Shown one piece after another: positions 24,943-33,438 of a stretch of 64,000 nucleotides of DNA. The stretch's first letter is position 1. Every line of letters begins with the position of its first letter. The stretch is from Ruania alkalisoli. Lineage in GTDB: Bacteria; Actinomycetota; Actinomycetes; Actinomycetales; Beutenbergiaceae. Location of the stretch: contig NZ_CP063169.1 in the NCBI RefSeq assembly GCF_014960965.1, positions 1,769,581 through 1,833,580 on the forward strand, given 5' to 3'. A model generated the notes under the pieces. The model had not been told where the DNA came from. It did no database searches and was given only the letters and a program-made list of their open reading frames with translations. The position numbers and the translations under genes are program-made.

Positions 24943-26160
24943 CTAGTCGTCGGTGCCGGGCCGCAGGGCGCGTACGCGAATAGTGGCCTCCATGGCCTCG
25001 ATCTGCGCGATCGTGTCCTCCGGAAGGTCACCACCGACGTCAGTCACCACATAGCCCACCGAGCCGGAGGTACTCAGAACCTGGCTCTCGATGTTGGCGC
25101 CGGCGTTCGAGAGAGTCTGGTTCACGGCGGCGAGCACCCCGGGCACGTTGTGATGAAGATGCGCGATCCGATGAGTCTCCTGCGCAGGGCGGTCCAGGAT
25201 CAGGGAGGGGAGGTTGACACTCAGGGCGGTCGCCCCGTTCTCCAGGTAGTCACGCAACTTGGCTGCCACGAACACCCCGATGTCCTGCTGTGCCTCTTCG
25301 GTGGAGCCGCCGACGTGCGGGGTGAGGATCACGTTCGGCAAGTCGCGTAGTTCGGAGTCGAACGGGTCCCCCTGCCGCTTCGGCTCGTGGGGGAACACAT
25401 CGACAGCTGCTCCGGCGATCCGTCCGTCGAGCACTTCCTGCCGGAGCCTCGCGTAGTCGACCAGGAACCCCCGGGAGAGGTTCAGGAAGATCGCGCCGTC
25501 CTTCATGCGCGCGAACTGACGTGCTCCGAACATCCCGGCGTTGCCGGATCGGCCGTCCACGTGCAGCGTCACGATGTCGGCCTCGTCCAGGAGCGCGTCC
25601 AGACTGGGCATCCGGCGCGCGTTGCCGAGGGCGAGCTTTTCCGCAGTGTCGTAAAAGATGACCCGCATTCCCAGGGCCTCGGCAACGACCGAGAGCTGGG
25701 TTCCGATATTGCCGTAGCCGACGATTCCGAGCGTGCGCCCGCGGACCTCGTGCGCTCCGCTCGCCGACTTGTCCCACACGCCGGAGTGCAGGGACTTGTC
25801 CTTCTCGGTCAGTCGCCGCGTGAGGGCGATGATCTCCGCCAGCGCGAGCTCGACCACAGAGCGAGTGTTGGAGAACGGGGCGTTGAAGGCGGCGACACCG
25901 GAATGCGCTGCAGCGCGCAGATCGATCTGGTTGGTTCCGATGCAGAACGCCCCGACGGCCAGCAGGTCAGGAGCATTGTCGATCACCCGCTGAGTGAGGT
26001 TCGTCTTGGAACGCAGCCCGAGCACCTGCACTCCCTGCAGAGCCTCGATGAGCTCGTCCTCGTCGAGAGCCCCGGTGCGGGTGCTCACGTCGATGCCGGC
26101 CCCGTGCAGCAGCTCGCTGCCGAGATGATGGATGTTCTCGAGGAGAAGTGCCTTGACCAC
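24943..26160 (-). CDS. serA: D-3-phosphoglycerate dehydrogenase SerA
   Basis: 405 residues, close to the 410 of E. coli SerA. First step of phosphorylated serine synthesis. Substrate-binding domain (RSKTNLTQRVIDNAPDLLAV), NAD domain (GIVGYGNIGTQLSVVAEALG), catalytic Arg in LNLSRGFLVD, Glu in VFPHEP and His in LTPHVGGSTEEAQ; a C-terminal ACT domain (NVPGVLAAVNQTLSNAGANI) for serine feedback. It is the short, E. coli-like form, not the long mycobacterial form with an extra regulatory domain. The GTG at 26160 lies 5 nt after the helicase stop; an ATG at 26196 would overlap that gene. Confidence 0.93.
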   Translation of the reverse strand: MVKALLLENIHHLGSELLHGAGIDVSTRTGALDEDELIEALQGVQVLGLRSKTNLTQRVIDNAPDLLAVGAFCIGTNQIDLRAAAHSGVAAFNAPFSNTRSVVELALAEIIALTRRLTEKDKSLHSGVWDKSASGAHEVRGRTLGIVGYGNIGTQLSVVAEALGMRVIFYDTAEKLALGNARRMPSLDALLDEADIVTLHVDGRSGNAGMFGARQFARMKDGAIFLNLSRGFLVDYARLRQEVLDGRIAGAAVDVFPHEPKRQGDPFDSELRDLPNVILTPHVGGSTEEAQQDIGVFVAAKLRDYLENGATALSVNLPSLILDRPAQETHRIAHLHHNVPGVLAAVNQTLSNAGANIESQVLSTSGSVGYVVTDVGGDLPEDTIAQIEAMEATIRVRALRPGTDD

Positions 26161-26164
26161 GGGC

Positions 26165-28441
26165 CTATCGTGCTCCTGACGCTGCCGAAGTCCCAATCGT
26201 TCTCAGGTGCTGGACGTCCTCCAGGCCCGCAGGCAGCGGTTCGGTGTGTACCAGGTGCAGTCGGCGGGTCGGCCGCGTCATCGCAACATACAGGTCACCG
26301 GGGCGGCCGGCCTCGGCGAGCATGCGCGCGGGCTCGACCAGCACGACCACGTCGAACTCGAGCCCCTTGCTGCCCGTCGGGTCCAGCACCACCACCTCCC
26401 GGGTGAGGTCCACACGGCCCTCGCTGCCGAGGGCCTGGGCGATCTGCGCTCGCAGGCTCGGCGGGACCAGGACGGCCATCCGGCCACCGTCGAGATGTGC
26501 GCGTTCGCGGTCCACCACACCGGCGACACCTTGCAGCAGTTCGGGCACGGCCGACGTCACGACGGCGTCCGGTACGTCCCGGGCCGAGGTCACCGGGGTC
26601 GGGGGGTGCTCAGGGTCCGCCGCGATCATCATGGCGCGTGCAGCGTCCATCACGCGTGCCGGAGTGCGGTAGTTCACTGTGAGCGTCGACGTCCGGTACC
26701 GGCCGCGGAGTGGACGCTCGAGCATCTGCGACCAGCTCCGAGCACCCGACCGGCTCGACGTCTGCGAGACATCGCCGACGACGGTCATCGACCGGGTCGG
26801 GTTCCGCCGCAGCAGGGCGTGCCACGCCATCGGCGAGAGCTCTTGCGCCTCATCGACGACGACGTGCCCGTACGTCCAGGAGCGGTCGGCCATGGCACGT
26901 TCTGCCGTGGTCATCCGAGGACCGGTGGCGGCGAACCGGCCGGCGACCGTCTCGGCGTCGACGAGGCCGTCGCCAGCCCCCGACTGCTGCAGCATCTCGC
27001 GGGCGTAGGCAATCTCGGCCTCACGCTGGGTCTGGTCTGCGCGCGTACGGGCCTGGTCGGCCTCGTCGTCCTCGCCGATCCGTTCGGCGGCCTCGTCCAG
27101 CAGCGGTACGTCGGCAGGGGTCCACGGTGTGCCACGGTCACGGTAGAGCGCACGCCGTTCACGGGCCGAGAGCCGGGGAGCGGCCTCGGCGAGCCGGTGC
27201 GGCTTGGCGTACAGATCCTCCAGCAGTCCGGTGGCCGAGAGCGGCATCCAGCAGAGGTTCAGTGCGACCCGCACGTCTCGGGAGCTGCGCAACTCATCGA
27301 TGATGTCCGCACGGTCGTCCTCACCCACGCCGGGTACCTTCTCGGCGTACTGCTCCGCGAGCGAATTGAGCATGTGGCGTACGAATGTCACCCGTGCCAC
27401 GTTGTGCGGGGCGCGGCTGCGCCGTGCACGCTCCTGGGCCTGCCGTACGTCTCGCTCGAGCAGGCGCAACCGGACCGACCCGACCACGAGGTCCTGTTCG
27501 GGAAGGACACGCTGGCGTGCGCGGACCGCGGCGGCGAGGATCGTCGTCCATTGCCGACGGCCCTTGATCTCGGCGACCTCGTCGTTCTCAGTACCGGTGG
27601 CCTCGACGCCCGGGAGTAGATCAGCGATGGTGGTGGCCACCACGCCGGTCTCACCCAGGGCGGGAAGCACCTTCTCGATGTAGCGCAGGAACACCCGGCT
27701 CGGCCCCACCAGGAGCACACCGGAGCGTTCAATCCGCTCCCGGTGCGCATACAGCAGAAATGCGGCGCGGTGCAGTGCCACTGCGGTCTTGCCCGTACCG
27801 GGCCCTCCCTCGACGATCAGCACGCCGTCCAGTTCGGACCGAATCACCGCATCCTGCTCAGCCTGGATCGTGGCGACGATGTCTCCCATCCGACCCGTAC
27901 GCTGGGCGTTGAGCGCAGCCAGTAGCGCACCCTCACCGGAGAGGTTGACGTCGGCCTCCTGCACCGCGTCCAGATCGAGCACATCGTCCTCGATGCCGAC
28001 GACGCTGCGGTGCCTGGTCTGCAGGTGCCGCCGCAGGACCACATCACCCGGCTGGGCGGCAGTCGCCTGATAGAACGCGCGCGCCGCTGGAGCGCGCCAG
28101 TCGGTCAGCATCGGGACCTGCTCGGCATCCGAGAGCCCGATCCGGCCCACATAGCGACGTTCGCCATCGGTCAAGTCGAGGCGTCCGAAGACGAGGCGCT
28201 CCTCGACGGCATCCAGCTGGGCGAGCCGGTCCTCGTACAACGTGGCGAAGGCGTCTCGCTCCGAGCGATTCTGATGGCTGCCCGTGGCCCCGCTCCTGCG
28301 CACGGCCGTCAACCGGCTACGGGTGTGCTCGCGTAGGTCGTCGAGCCGCTCGTAGACGCGATCCAGGTGATCCTGTTCGACCCGGTGGGCCACCGACGAG
28401 CCCGACGAGGACTGGTCGGGCATCGCATCGTGAGAGGCCAC
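26165..28441 (-). CDS. helD: HelD-type UvrD-like helicase (RNA polymerase recycling factor)
   Basis: 758 residues. Motifs: N-terminal coiled coil (RVEQDHLDRVYERLDDLREHT), TDWRAPAARAFYQAT, Walker A GGPGTGKTAVALHRAAFLLY, VGPSRVFLRYIEKVLP, the DEAQ box VVDEAQELSPMAW, VVGDVSQTSS, NYRTPARVMD, GLEFDVVVLVEP and YVAMTRPTRRLHLV. This is the HelD family, which in Bacillus and Mycobacterium removes stalled RNA polymerase from DNA, and in Streptomyces (HelR) can protect against rifamycins. GTG 28441 is preferred because AAGGAG lies 9 nt upstream; an ATG at 28501 is an alternative. serA follows directly and may share its transcript. Confidence 0.88.
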   Translation of the reverse strand: MASHDAMPDQSSSGSSVAHRVEQDHLDRVYERLDDLREHTRSRLTAVRRSGATGSHQNRSERDAFATLYEDRLAQLDAVEERLVFGRLDLTDGERRYVGRIGLSDAEQVPMLTDWRAPAARAFYQATAAQPGDVVLRRHLQTRHRSVVGIEDDVLDLDAVQEADVNLSGEGALLAALNAQRTGRMGDIVATIQAEQDAVIRSELDGVLIVEGGPGTGKTAVALHRAAFLLYAHRERIERSGVLLVGPSRVFLRYIEKVLPALGETGVVATTIADLLPGVEATGTENDEVAEIKGRRQWTTILAAAVRARQRVLPEQDLVVGSVRLRLLERDVRQAQERARRSRAPHNVARVTFVRHMLNSLAEQYAEKVPGVGEDDRADIIDELRSSRDVRVALNLCWMPLSATGLLEDLYAKPHRLAEAAPRLSARERRALYRDRGTPWTPADVPLLDEAAERIGEDDEADQARTRADQTQREAEIAYAREMLQQSGAGDGLVDAETVAGRFAATGPRMTTAERAMADRSWTYGHVVVDEAQELSPMAWHALLRRNPTRSMTVVGDVSQTSSRSGARSWSQMLERPLRGRYRTSTLTVNYRTPARVMDAARAMMIAADPEHPPTPVTSARDVPDAVVTSAVPELLQGVAGVVDRERAHLDGGRMAVLVPPSLRAQIAQALGSEGRVDLTREVVVLDPTGSKGLEFDVVVLVEPARMLAEAGRPGDLYVAMTRPTRRLHLVHTEPLPAGLEDVQHLRTIGTSAASGAR

Positions 28442-28635
28442 GTATCGGCGCTCCTTTTCGTGCTCGGCGTCGTGAGACGAACATCCATTATCCACGACCA
28501 TCTATGATCCAAGGCGCACCCTGCTCCTCGCCGCCGACGCCGGCTTTCGCTGCTGGTGAACGCTGGAATGGTGGCTCCACTGCCCATGTTGGCGCAGGCG
28601 GTAGGAAGTAACGTGGTCCGACGCGAAGGATGAGG

Positions 28636-29565
28636 ATGAACGATCCCCGGGAGCTGTACCGCGTGGTCGACGACCCGCCGGAGTTGTACGAGGACGAAGC
28701 ACCGGTCCTGCTGCATGCGATGCAGGGCTCGATCGACGCCGGGCACGCCGGCAGCCTGGTCGCCAGGCATCTGGTCGACAAGTTGCCCTCGCGTCGACTC
28801 CTCGAGTTCGACGTCGATGCGCTGATCGACTACCGGGCGCGTCGCCCGGCCATGACCTTCGACGAGGGAACGTGGACCGAGTACGACCAGCCCGCGCTCG
28901 TGGTGGATCTGGTCCGCGACGATGACGGTGCGCCGCTGCTCCTGCTCCACGGACTGGAGCCCGACGTGCAGTGGGAGAGGTTCGTACGCGCAGTCCGGAC
29001 AGTGGTGGAGGACTATCGGGTGGGCCTGACGATCGGCGTTCACGGGATCCCCATGGGAGTGCCCCACACGCGGCCGCTGACGGTGACGGCACATGCGACG
29101 CGGGGTGAGCTGATCGAGGCGTACCCGAACTACTTCTCCCGGGTCCAGGTGCCGGGGAGCGCTGCAGCGCTGCTCGAGTTGCGGCTCGGTCAGGAGGGGC
29201 GCGACGCGATGGGGTTCGCGGTGAACGTGCCGCACTACCTCGCTCAGTCGGAGTATCCGCAGGCTGCCGCCGAACTCGTCCGCCACATCACCCGAGTTTC
29301 CGGTAGGAGTCTTCCCGTCGGTGACCTGGAGGCGAGCGGGGCGCAGGTGCGCTCCGAGGTCGACCGCCAGGTGGCCGAATCCGAGGAGGTGACGGCCGTC
29401 GTCCATGCGCTGGAAGGCCAGTACGACTCCTTCGTCGAGGCCTCCGACGATGAGACACGGCAGGCGTTGGGGCCGGCGATGGAGGAACTGCCGAGTGCCG
29501 ATGAGCTGGCAGCCCAGTTCGAGGCGTTCCTTGCCGGACGTGAGGAACCCGACGGCGGTCCGTGA
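28636..29565 (+). CDS. PAC2-family protein
   Basis: 309 residues. PAC2 (proteasome assembly chaperone-like) fold: VLLHAMQGSIDAGHAGSLVA, LLEFDVDALIDYRARRP, LLLLHGLEPDVQWERFV, GLTIGVHGIPMGVPHTRPL and GFAVNVPHYLAQSEYPQAA. Actinobacterial members of this family occur near proteasome or cell-envelope genes but have no proven role. ATG 28636 has GAAGGATGAGG upstream (ATG 28630 also in frame). The C-terminal 60 residues are acidic. A strong hairpin follows. Confidence 0.85.
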   Translation: MNDPRELYRVVDDPPELYEDEAPVLLHAMQGSIDAGHAGSLVARHLVDKLPSRRLLEFDVDALIDYRARRPAMTFDEGTWTEYDQPALVVDLVRDDDGAPLLLLHGLEPDVQWERFVRAVRTVVEDYRVGLTIGVHGIPMGVPHTRPLTVTAHATRGELIEAYPNYFSRVQVPGSAAALLELRLGQEGRDAMGFAVNVPHYLAQSEYPQAAAELVRHITRVSGRSLPVGDLEASGAQVRSEVDRQVAESEEVTAVVHALEGQYDSFVEASDDETRQALGPAMEELPSADELAAQFEAFLAGREEPDGGP

Positions 29566-29579
29566 GGTCACCGAGGGAG

Positions 29580-29607
29580 GCGGACACCGGCGTCCGCCGG
29601 TGTCCGC
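29580..29607 (+). terminator. Hairpin after the PAC2 gene
   Basis: GCGGACACCGG (29580-29590) and CCGGTGTCCGC (29597-29607): a perfect 11-bp stem with a 6-nt loop, starting 14 nt after the stop. No T tract, as usual in this GC-rich sequence. The remaining region up to the cold-shock gene (29608-29844) is a probable long leader with no recognised motif. Confidence 0.7.
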
Positions 29608-29844
29608 TGCTCAAGACGATCGTGCGCAGATGGTGGCGGCCGAGCGAGGTCGCATGCCAGAATTGTCGCCGTTGCAGGCGTTTCACTGACGTACGACCCG
29701 GGGCACGCACCTCGTGGTGCAGGTCTCACGGACGGCTGGCGGCTTCCGTCGGCCGACCGCACTGACGTGGGGCGAAGCATTGCGGCACCACCAGCGACGG
29801 GCACAGGGCTCGTCGACCCAAGTCCCCGGAAGGACATGCACGAC

Positions 29845-30048
29845 ATGGCACAAGGAACCGTCAAGTGGTTCAACGCGGAGAAGGGCTACGGCTTCATCGC
29901 CCAGGACGGCGGCGGCGACGACGTCTTCGTTCACTACTCCGCCATCCAGTCGGACGGCTACCGCACCCTCGACGAGGCGCAGCGGGTGGAGTTCGAGATC
30001 ACGCAGGGTCCCAAGGGCCCGCAGGCGGAGAGCGTCCGCGCGGTCTGA
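29845..30048 (+). CDS. Cold-shock protein (CspA family)
   Basis: 67 residues, single cold-shock domain. RNP1 is KGYGFI and RNP2 VFVHYS; the usual start [20 protein letters not shown] fixes ATG 29845. Binds single-stranded RNA/DNA and melts mRNA structure. GGAAGGA lies upstream. The long upstream leader would fit the post-transcriptional control typical of cold-shock mRNAs, but no conserved element was recognised. Confidence 0.97.
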   Translation: MAQGTVKWFNAEKGYGFIAQDGGGDDVFVHYSAIQSDGYRTLDEAQRVEFEITQGPKGPQAESVRAV

Positions 30049-30157
30049 GTGGATCGACGCTGGTGGCCCGTATCTCCTGTGGGTGCGGGCCACCGGTGTG
30101 TTTCAGGGCCTGATGTGTTCAGGACCTCCTGGAGACGGAGGCGGCTGCTCGCAGTGG

Positions 30158-31015
30158 TCAGTCCCGCAGCGCCGGGAACGTCCCCACGAACTCGGCGACC
30201 TGCCTGCCGCTGAGAAATGAGGCGGGGACCGGGAGAGTGCGCATCCGGCGATCGAGTGCGGAGACGGGAAGTGGCCGCGCGGAGCCGAGTGCGACGACAT
30301 TCCCGTACCGTCTGCCTTTGAGCACCGCCGGCTCGGCGATGACGCCGACGTGCTCGAACACCTCGCGCACCGTGGCTACCTCGCGACGGGCCCGGTCCAG
30401 CGGTGGGCGGTCGGCCGTATTGAGCAGGTAGATGCCTCCTGGGTCCAGGGCGGCAGCGACGGCCTGGGTGAACTCCACCGTGCAGACGTGAGGCGGCGGA
30501 CGGCGATCGGCGAACACGTCCCGTACCACCACGTCTTTGCTGCCCGGGTGCAGGCCCTCGACAGCCTCGCGCGCATCGGCCACACGGATGCGCAGTGCCG
30601 GTGAACGGGGCAGATCAAACCATTGCCGGACGTACTCGGCAAGACGTGCATCGATCTCGACCGCGATCTGCCGGGAACCGGGCCACGTGGCATCGACGGC
30701 CCTCGGGAGCGCGCAGCCCGCCGCACCCAGATGTACGGCGCGCGGCCGAGCCTCGTCGTCGAGCACCTCCTCCAGGACGGCCAGCATCTGCTGCATGTAC
30801 TCGAACAGCAGCCGACGCGGATCGACGAGGTCCAGGTGCGAACTCTCCGCACCATCGAGGAGCACCATCACACCGTGGGGATCGGCAGTGTCGGTGGTCA
30901 GTTCTACTGTGGCGTATGTGGTTGAGAGAGGCCCGGTCGGCAGTATCCGTCCGGCCGGCGAACGTCCCGAGGTCGCAGGGCCCCGGCGGCGAGAGGAGCG
31001 GCTCGGCATGAGCAC
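30158..31015 (-). CDS. Spermidine-synthase-like protein
   Basis: 285 residues. Class I SAM-like fold related to spermidine synthase: SSHLDLVDPRRLLFEYMQQML, a nucleotide motif with VHLGAAGCALPRAV, AVEIDARLAEYVRQWF, the acidic RVADAREAVEG and VVVRDVFADRRPPPHVCT. The gate-keeping tyrosine/aspartate residues of true aminopropyltransferases are not evident, so polyamine synthesis is doubtful; many actinobacteria have such paralogues of unknown role. The first 40 residues are basic and likely disordered. ATG at 31015 or 31009; neither has a clear ribosome site. Confidence 0.78.
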   Translation of the reverse strand: MLMPSRSSRRRGPATSGRSPAGRILPTGPLSTTYATVELTTDTADPHGVMVLLDGAESSHLDLVDPRRLLFEYMQQMLAVLEEVLDDEARPRAVHLGAAGCALPRAVDATWPGSRQIAVEIDARLAEYVRQWFDLPRSPALRIRVADAREAVEGLHPGSKDVVVRDVFADRRPPPHVCTVEFTQAVAAALDPGGIYLLNTADRPPLDRARREVATVREVFEHVGVIAEPAVLKGRRYGNVVALGSARPLPVSALDRRMRTLPVPASFLSGRQVAEFVGTFPALRD

Positions 31016-31052
31016 GACGGTACCGCCCGCATCATCAGGACGAGCGGCACTC

Positions 31053-31081
31053 TTGACGACATAGAACTGATGTTCGATACT
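31053..31081 (+). promoter_or_regulatory. SOS promoter of the HEPN-dinB operon
   Basis: TTGACG (31053-31058), a 17-bp spacer and GATACT (31076-31081) form a promoter. Its spacer holds TAGAAC-TGAT-GTTCGA (31062-31077), an 11 of 12 match to the LexA box. LexA binding here would block RNA polymerase directly. Confidence 0.78.
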
Positions 31082-31135
31082 GGGATGGACGGAATCGGTC
31101 GACGCCCGCAGGCGAGCGGCAGGAGGTCACACGTG

Positions 31136-31552
31136 ATGGTCGGAACGACAGCAGCGCAACTACTGCGCCGGGCGCAGCGCGAGCTCGGGCAGATCCAGTC
31201 CGATGGCGATCTGCACACCACGTTCCTGCACGCCCACATGGCGGCCCTTCGCGCGGGCGCGGCGGTGCTCGCGCTCCATCCTGCGGGGAGTGCGCCCAGG
31301 TCCCGGCGGCGTCAGGTGCGCAGCGTGTGGGAGCAACTCGGCGAATGCGGACCGGAATGGATGCCGTGGGCTGCGTACTTCGCGCAAGGGGCCGCGGTGC
31401 GGGCAGCGATCGAGACCGGCCGTCAGGTGGAACTCACCCGGCAGCAGGCCGATGAGGTGGTGGCCACGGCGACGGATTTCCTGGCGCGGGTGAGTGAGGC
31501 TGTCCGTGAGAGCCAGCCCGCGATGCCCGTGATGCCGGCGCTGGCGTCGTGA
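31136..31552 (+). CDS. SAV_6107 family HEPN-domain protein
   Basis: 138 residues. TAAQLLRRAQRELGQIQSD, LHTTFLHAHMAALRAGAAVL and VWEQLGECGPEWMPWAAYFAQ match the actinobacterial SAV_6107 family, annotated as HEPN-like four-helix proteins. No classical RX4-6H ribonuclease motif stands out, so nuclease activity should not be assumed. GTG 31133 or ATG 31136, after a perfect AGGAGG. It lies 13 bp before dinB on the same strand and behind a LexA-box promoter, so it should be co-induced with the error-prone polymerase. Confidence 0.82.
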   Translation: MVGTTAAQLLRRAQRELGQIQSDGDLHTTFLHAHMAALRAGAAVLALHPAGSAPRSRRRQVRSVWEQLGECGPEWMPWAAYFAQGAAVRAAIETGRQVELTRQQADEVVATATDFLARVSEAVRESQPAMPVMPALAS

Positions 31553-31565
31553 CAGGCGAGCGACC

Positions 31566-32816
31566 GTGAGTCGAGCACCGCGTAGCGCTGGGGCGCGACG
31601 CGACTGGGGTAGTGACGACTCCCAGACGCCGATCCTGCATGTCGACATGGATGCCTTCTTCGCGTCGGTAGAATTGTTGAGCCGGCCTGAACTACGCGGA
31701 CGTCCGGTGATTGTCGGAGGCAGGCATCGCGGGGTGGTGCTCGCAGCTACGTACGAGGCACGAGCCAGCGGTGTGCATTCGGCGATGCCGATGACCAGGG
31801 CGCGGGTGCTTTGCCCGCAAGCGATCGTCATCGCCCCGGATCACAGCAGATACCGGGAGATGTCACGGGGTGTGATGCGCATCCTCGGTGACATCACCCC
31901 GGTGATCGAACCGCTGAGCATTGACGAGGCCTTCTTGGATGTCTCCGGTGCGCGGCGTCGTCTCGGGCCGCCCGCGATGATTGCGGGGCGACTGCGAACT
32001 CGCATCGCCGAGGAACTCGGCCTTCCTGCCTCCGTGGGTATCGCCTCGACGAAGTTCGTGGCGAAGCTCGCCTCGAGCCATGCCAAACCGGACGGGATGC
32101 TGCTCGTCCCGCGAGACGCCACGGTGGCGTTCCTGCACTCGCTGCCCGTCGGTGCCCTGTGGGGCGTGGGCGAGCGCACGGAAGCGACACTCGCCCGGCT
32201 GGCGATCCGCACGGTGGCCGACCTTGCGCACACTCCGCCCGACACGCTGCGGGCTGCGCTTGGAGAGTCCGGTGGGCGCCGTCTGCTCGACCTGGCGTGG
32301 GGGCGAGATCCTCGCGCCGTTGAACCAGTGCGACGCGAGAAGTCGATCGGTCACGAGCAGACGTTTGCCGAGAATCTCCGGGATCGGGCCGATCTCGCGG
32401 CAGTCCTGCTCGACCAGGCTCATCGATGCGCCGCCCGGCTGCGCTCAGGCGGGTTGTTCGCTGCCGGCGTTGCGATCAAGGTGCGCGGTGCGGACTTCAC
32501 GACGCTCACGCGGTCGCGGGCGCTAGAGGCGCCGACGGATGTCGCGCACGACCTGTACCAGGTGGCGCGTGAGCTGCTCGCCGCTGTTGCGGTCCCGCCC
32601 GGCGGGGTGCGCCTTCTCGGCCTGCGGTGCGAGTCCTTGAGCGAGGCAGCGAGCACTGCGGTGCAGGTGAGGCTCGACGACTCTGGCCCCGAACGACGTG
32701 ATGCGGAGCTCGCGATGGACCAGATTCGCAGGCGGTATGGTAGGTCATCGTTGACGGCCGGATCTCTTCTACCGGTCCCAACTACCGAGAACGCCCGCGG
32801 CGACTTATCCTGTTAG
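31566..32816 (+). CDS. dinB: DNA polymerase IV (DinB, Y family)
   Basis: 416 residues. Translesion polymerase. Catalytic acids in HVDMDAFFASVE and PLSIDEAFLDV; VVLAATYEARASGVHSAMPM in the fingers; helix-hairpin-helix region LPVGALWGVGERTEATLARL; little-finger domain from KSIGHEQTF onward. No clear beta-clamp motif (QLxLF-type) is seen at the C-terminus, which ends in a divergent tail, so clamp binding may use an internal site. GTG 31566. Second gene of an operon with the HEPN gene under SOS control. Confidence 0.94.
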   Translation: MSRAPRSAGARRDWGSDDSQTPILHVDMDAFFASVELLSRPELRGRPVIVGGRHRGVVLAATYEARASGVHSAMPMTRARVLCPQAIVIAPDHSRYREMSRGVMRILGDITPVIEPLSIDEAFLDVSGARRRLGPPAMIAGRLRTRIAEELGLPASVGIASTKFVAKLASSHAKPDGMLLVPRDATVAFLHSLPVGALWGVGERTEATLARLAIRTVADLAHTPPDTLRAALGESGGRRLLDLAWGRDPRAVEPVRREKSIGHEQTFAENLRDRADLAAVLLDQAHRCAARLRSGGLFAAGVAIKVRGADFTTLTRSRALEAPTDVAHDLYQVARELLAAVAVPPGGVRLLGLRCESLSEAASTAVQVRLDDSGPERRDAELAMDQIRRRYGRSSLTAGSLLPVPTTENARGDLSC

Positions 32817-32822
32817 GAAGAA

Positions 32823-32840
32823 GCCCCCGCAGGTGGGGGT
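32823..32840 (+). terminator. Short GC hairpin after dinB
   Basis: GCCCCC (32823-32828) pairs with GGGGGT (32835-32840) around a 6-nt loop, 7 nt after the dinB stop and before the DUF3040 gene. Short, so possibly only an attenuator. Confidence 0.4.
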
Positions 32841-32864
32841 ACCTGGAACCGATCGGGAGGTGCG

Positions 32865-33239
32865 ATGCCTCTCTCCGAGTACGAGCAGCGCGTGCTGGAG
32901 CAGATGGAGCAGCAGTTGCGCTCCGACGACCCCAAATTGGCGAACGCGATCTCTGGTGGGGCCGTGCGACGTCCTCGCAACGTCGTGCTCGGCACCCTTC
33001 TCGGTCTAGCGGGCGTCGGACTGCTGGTCGCGGGCGTGGCCACGTCCTATGTCGTGTTGGGCATCGTCGGATTCTTGGCGATGTTCGCCGGTGTGATGCT
33101 CGCCATCTCGCGGCCACGAGCGGCAGTGGCGAACGAGGCTCACGAGAGCAACGTACGCCCGTTGAAGCAGAAGTCGAACGGCTCGTTCATGTCGCGGCTC
33201 GAGGAGCGCTGGGATCGGCGTCGCGACGAGAACCGGTAG
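32865..33239 (+). CDS. DUF3040 family membrane protein
   Basis: 124 residues. MPLSEYEQRVLEQMEQQL is the family signature; two membrane helices follow (NVVLGTLLGLAGVGLLVAGVA and VLGIVGFLAMFAGVMLAI, residues 46-85), then a basic cytoplasmic tail. Function unknown. Usually encoded between dinB and mraZ in actinobacteria, as here. ATG 32865 has GGGAGGTGCG upstream. Confidence 0.92.
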   Translation: MPLSEYEQRVLEQMEQQLRSDDPKLANAISGGAVRRPRNVVLGTLLGLAGVGLLVAGVATSYVVLGIVGFLAMFAGVMLAISRPRAAVANEAHESNVRPLKQKSNGSFMSRLEERWDRRRDENR

Positions 33240-33330
33240 GGGTTCATGGCCGATGGCGCCGACTGGCGCCATCTGCGCGCATCTGACCACCGAACGATCG
33301 GGTGGCTTGGAGGTGTAGTCCTTCCGAACG

Positions 33331-33397
33331 CACCGTGCCGTGCCGATCACACCGTGCCGTCCCGATCACACCCGTCCCGATCAGACCGTGCCGTCGG
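33331..33397. repeat. Degenerate 19-bp tandem repeat in a convergent intergenic region
   Basis: CACCGTGCCGTGCCGATCA (33331-33349), CACCGTGCCGTCCCGATCA (33350-33368), a 15-bp shortened copy (33369-33383) and a partial fourth (33384-33397). It fills most of the 199-bp gap between the DUF3040 gene and the end of the transglutaminase gene. Confidence 0.8.
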
Positions 33398-33438
33398 TTG
33401 GTATCGACACCACGCGTGTCCGATCCGCTGGTATCGGA

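Noticed and set aside
29608-29844. A riboswitch or small RNA in the cold-shock gene leader
   Set aside because: The length fits a regulated leader, but no known aptamer or cold-box pattern could be identified by eye.
33006-33350. Minus-strand open frame overlapping the DUF3040 gene
   Set aside because: Overlaps a well-recognised DUF3040 gene almost fully; no ribosome site and no family.
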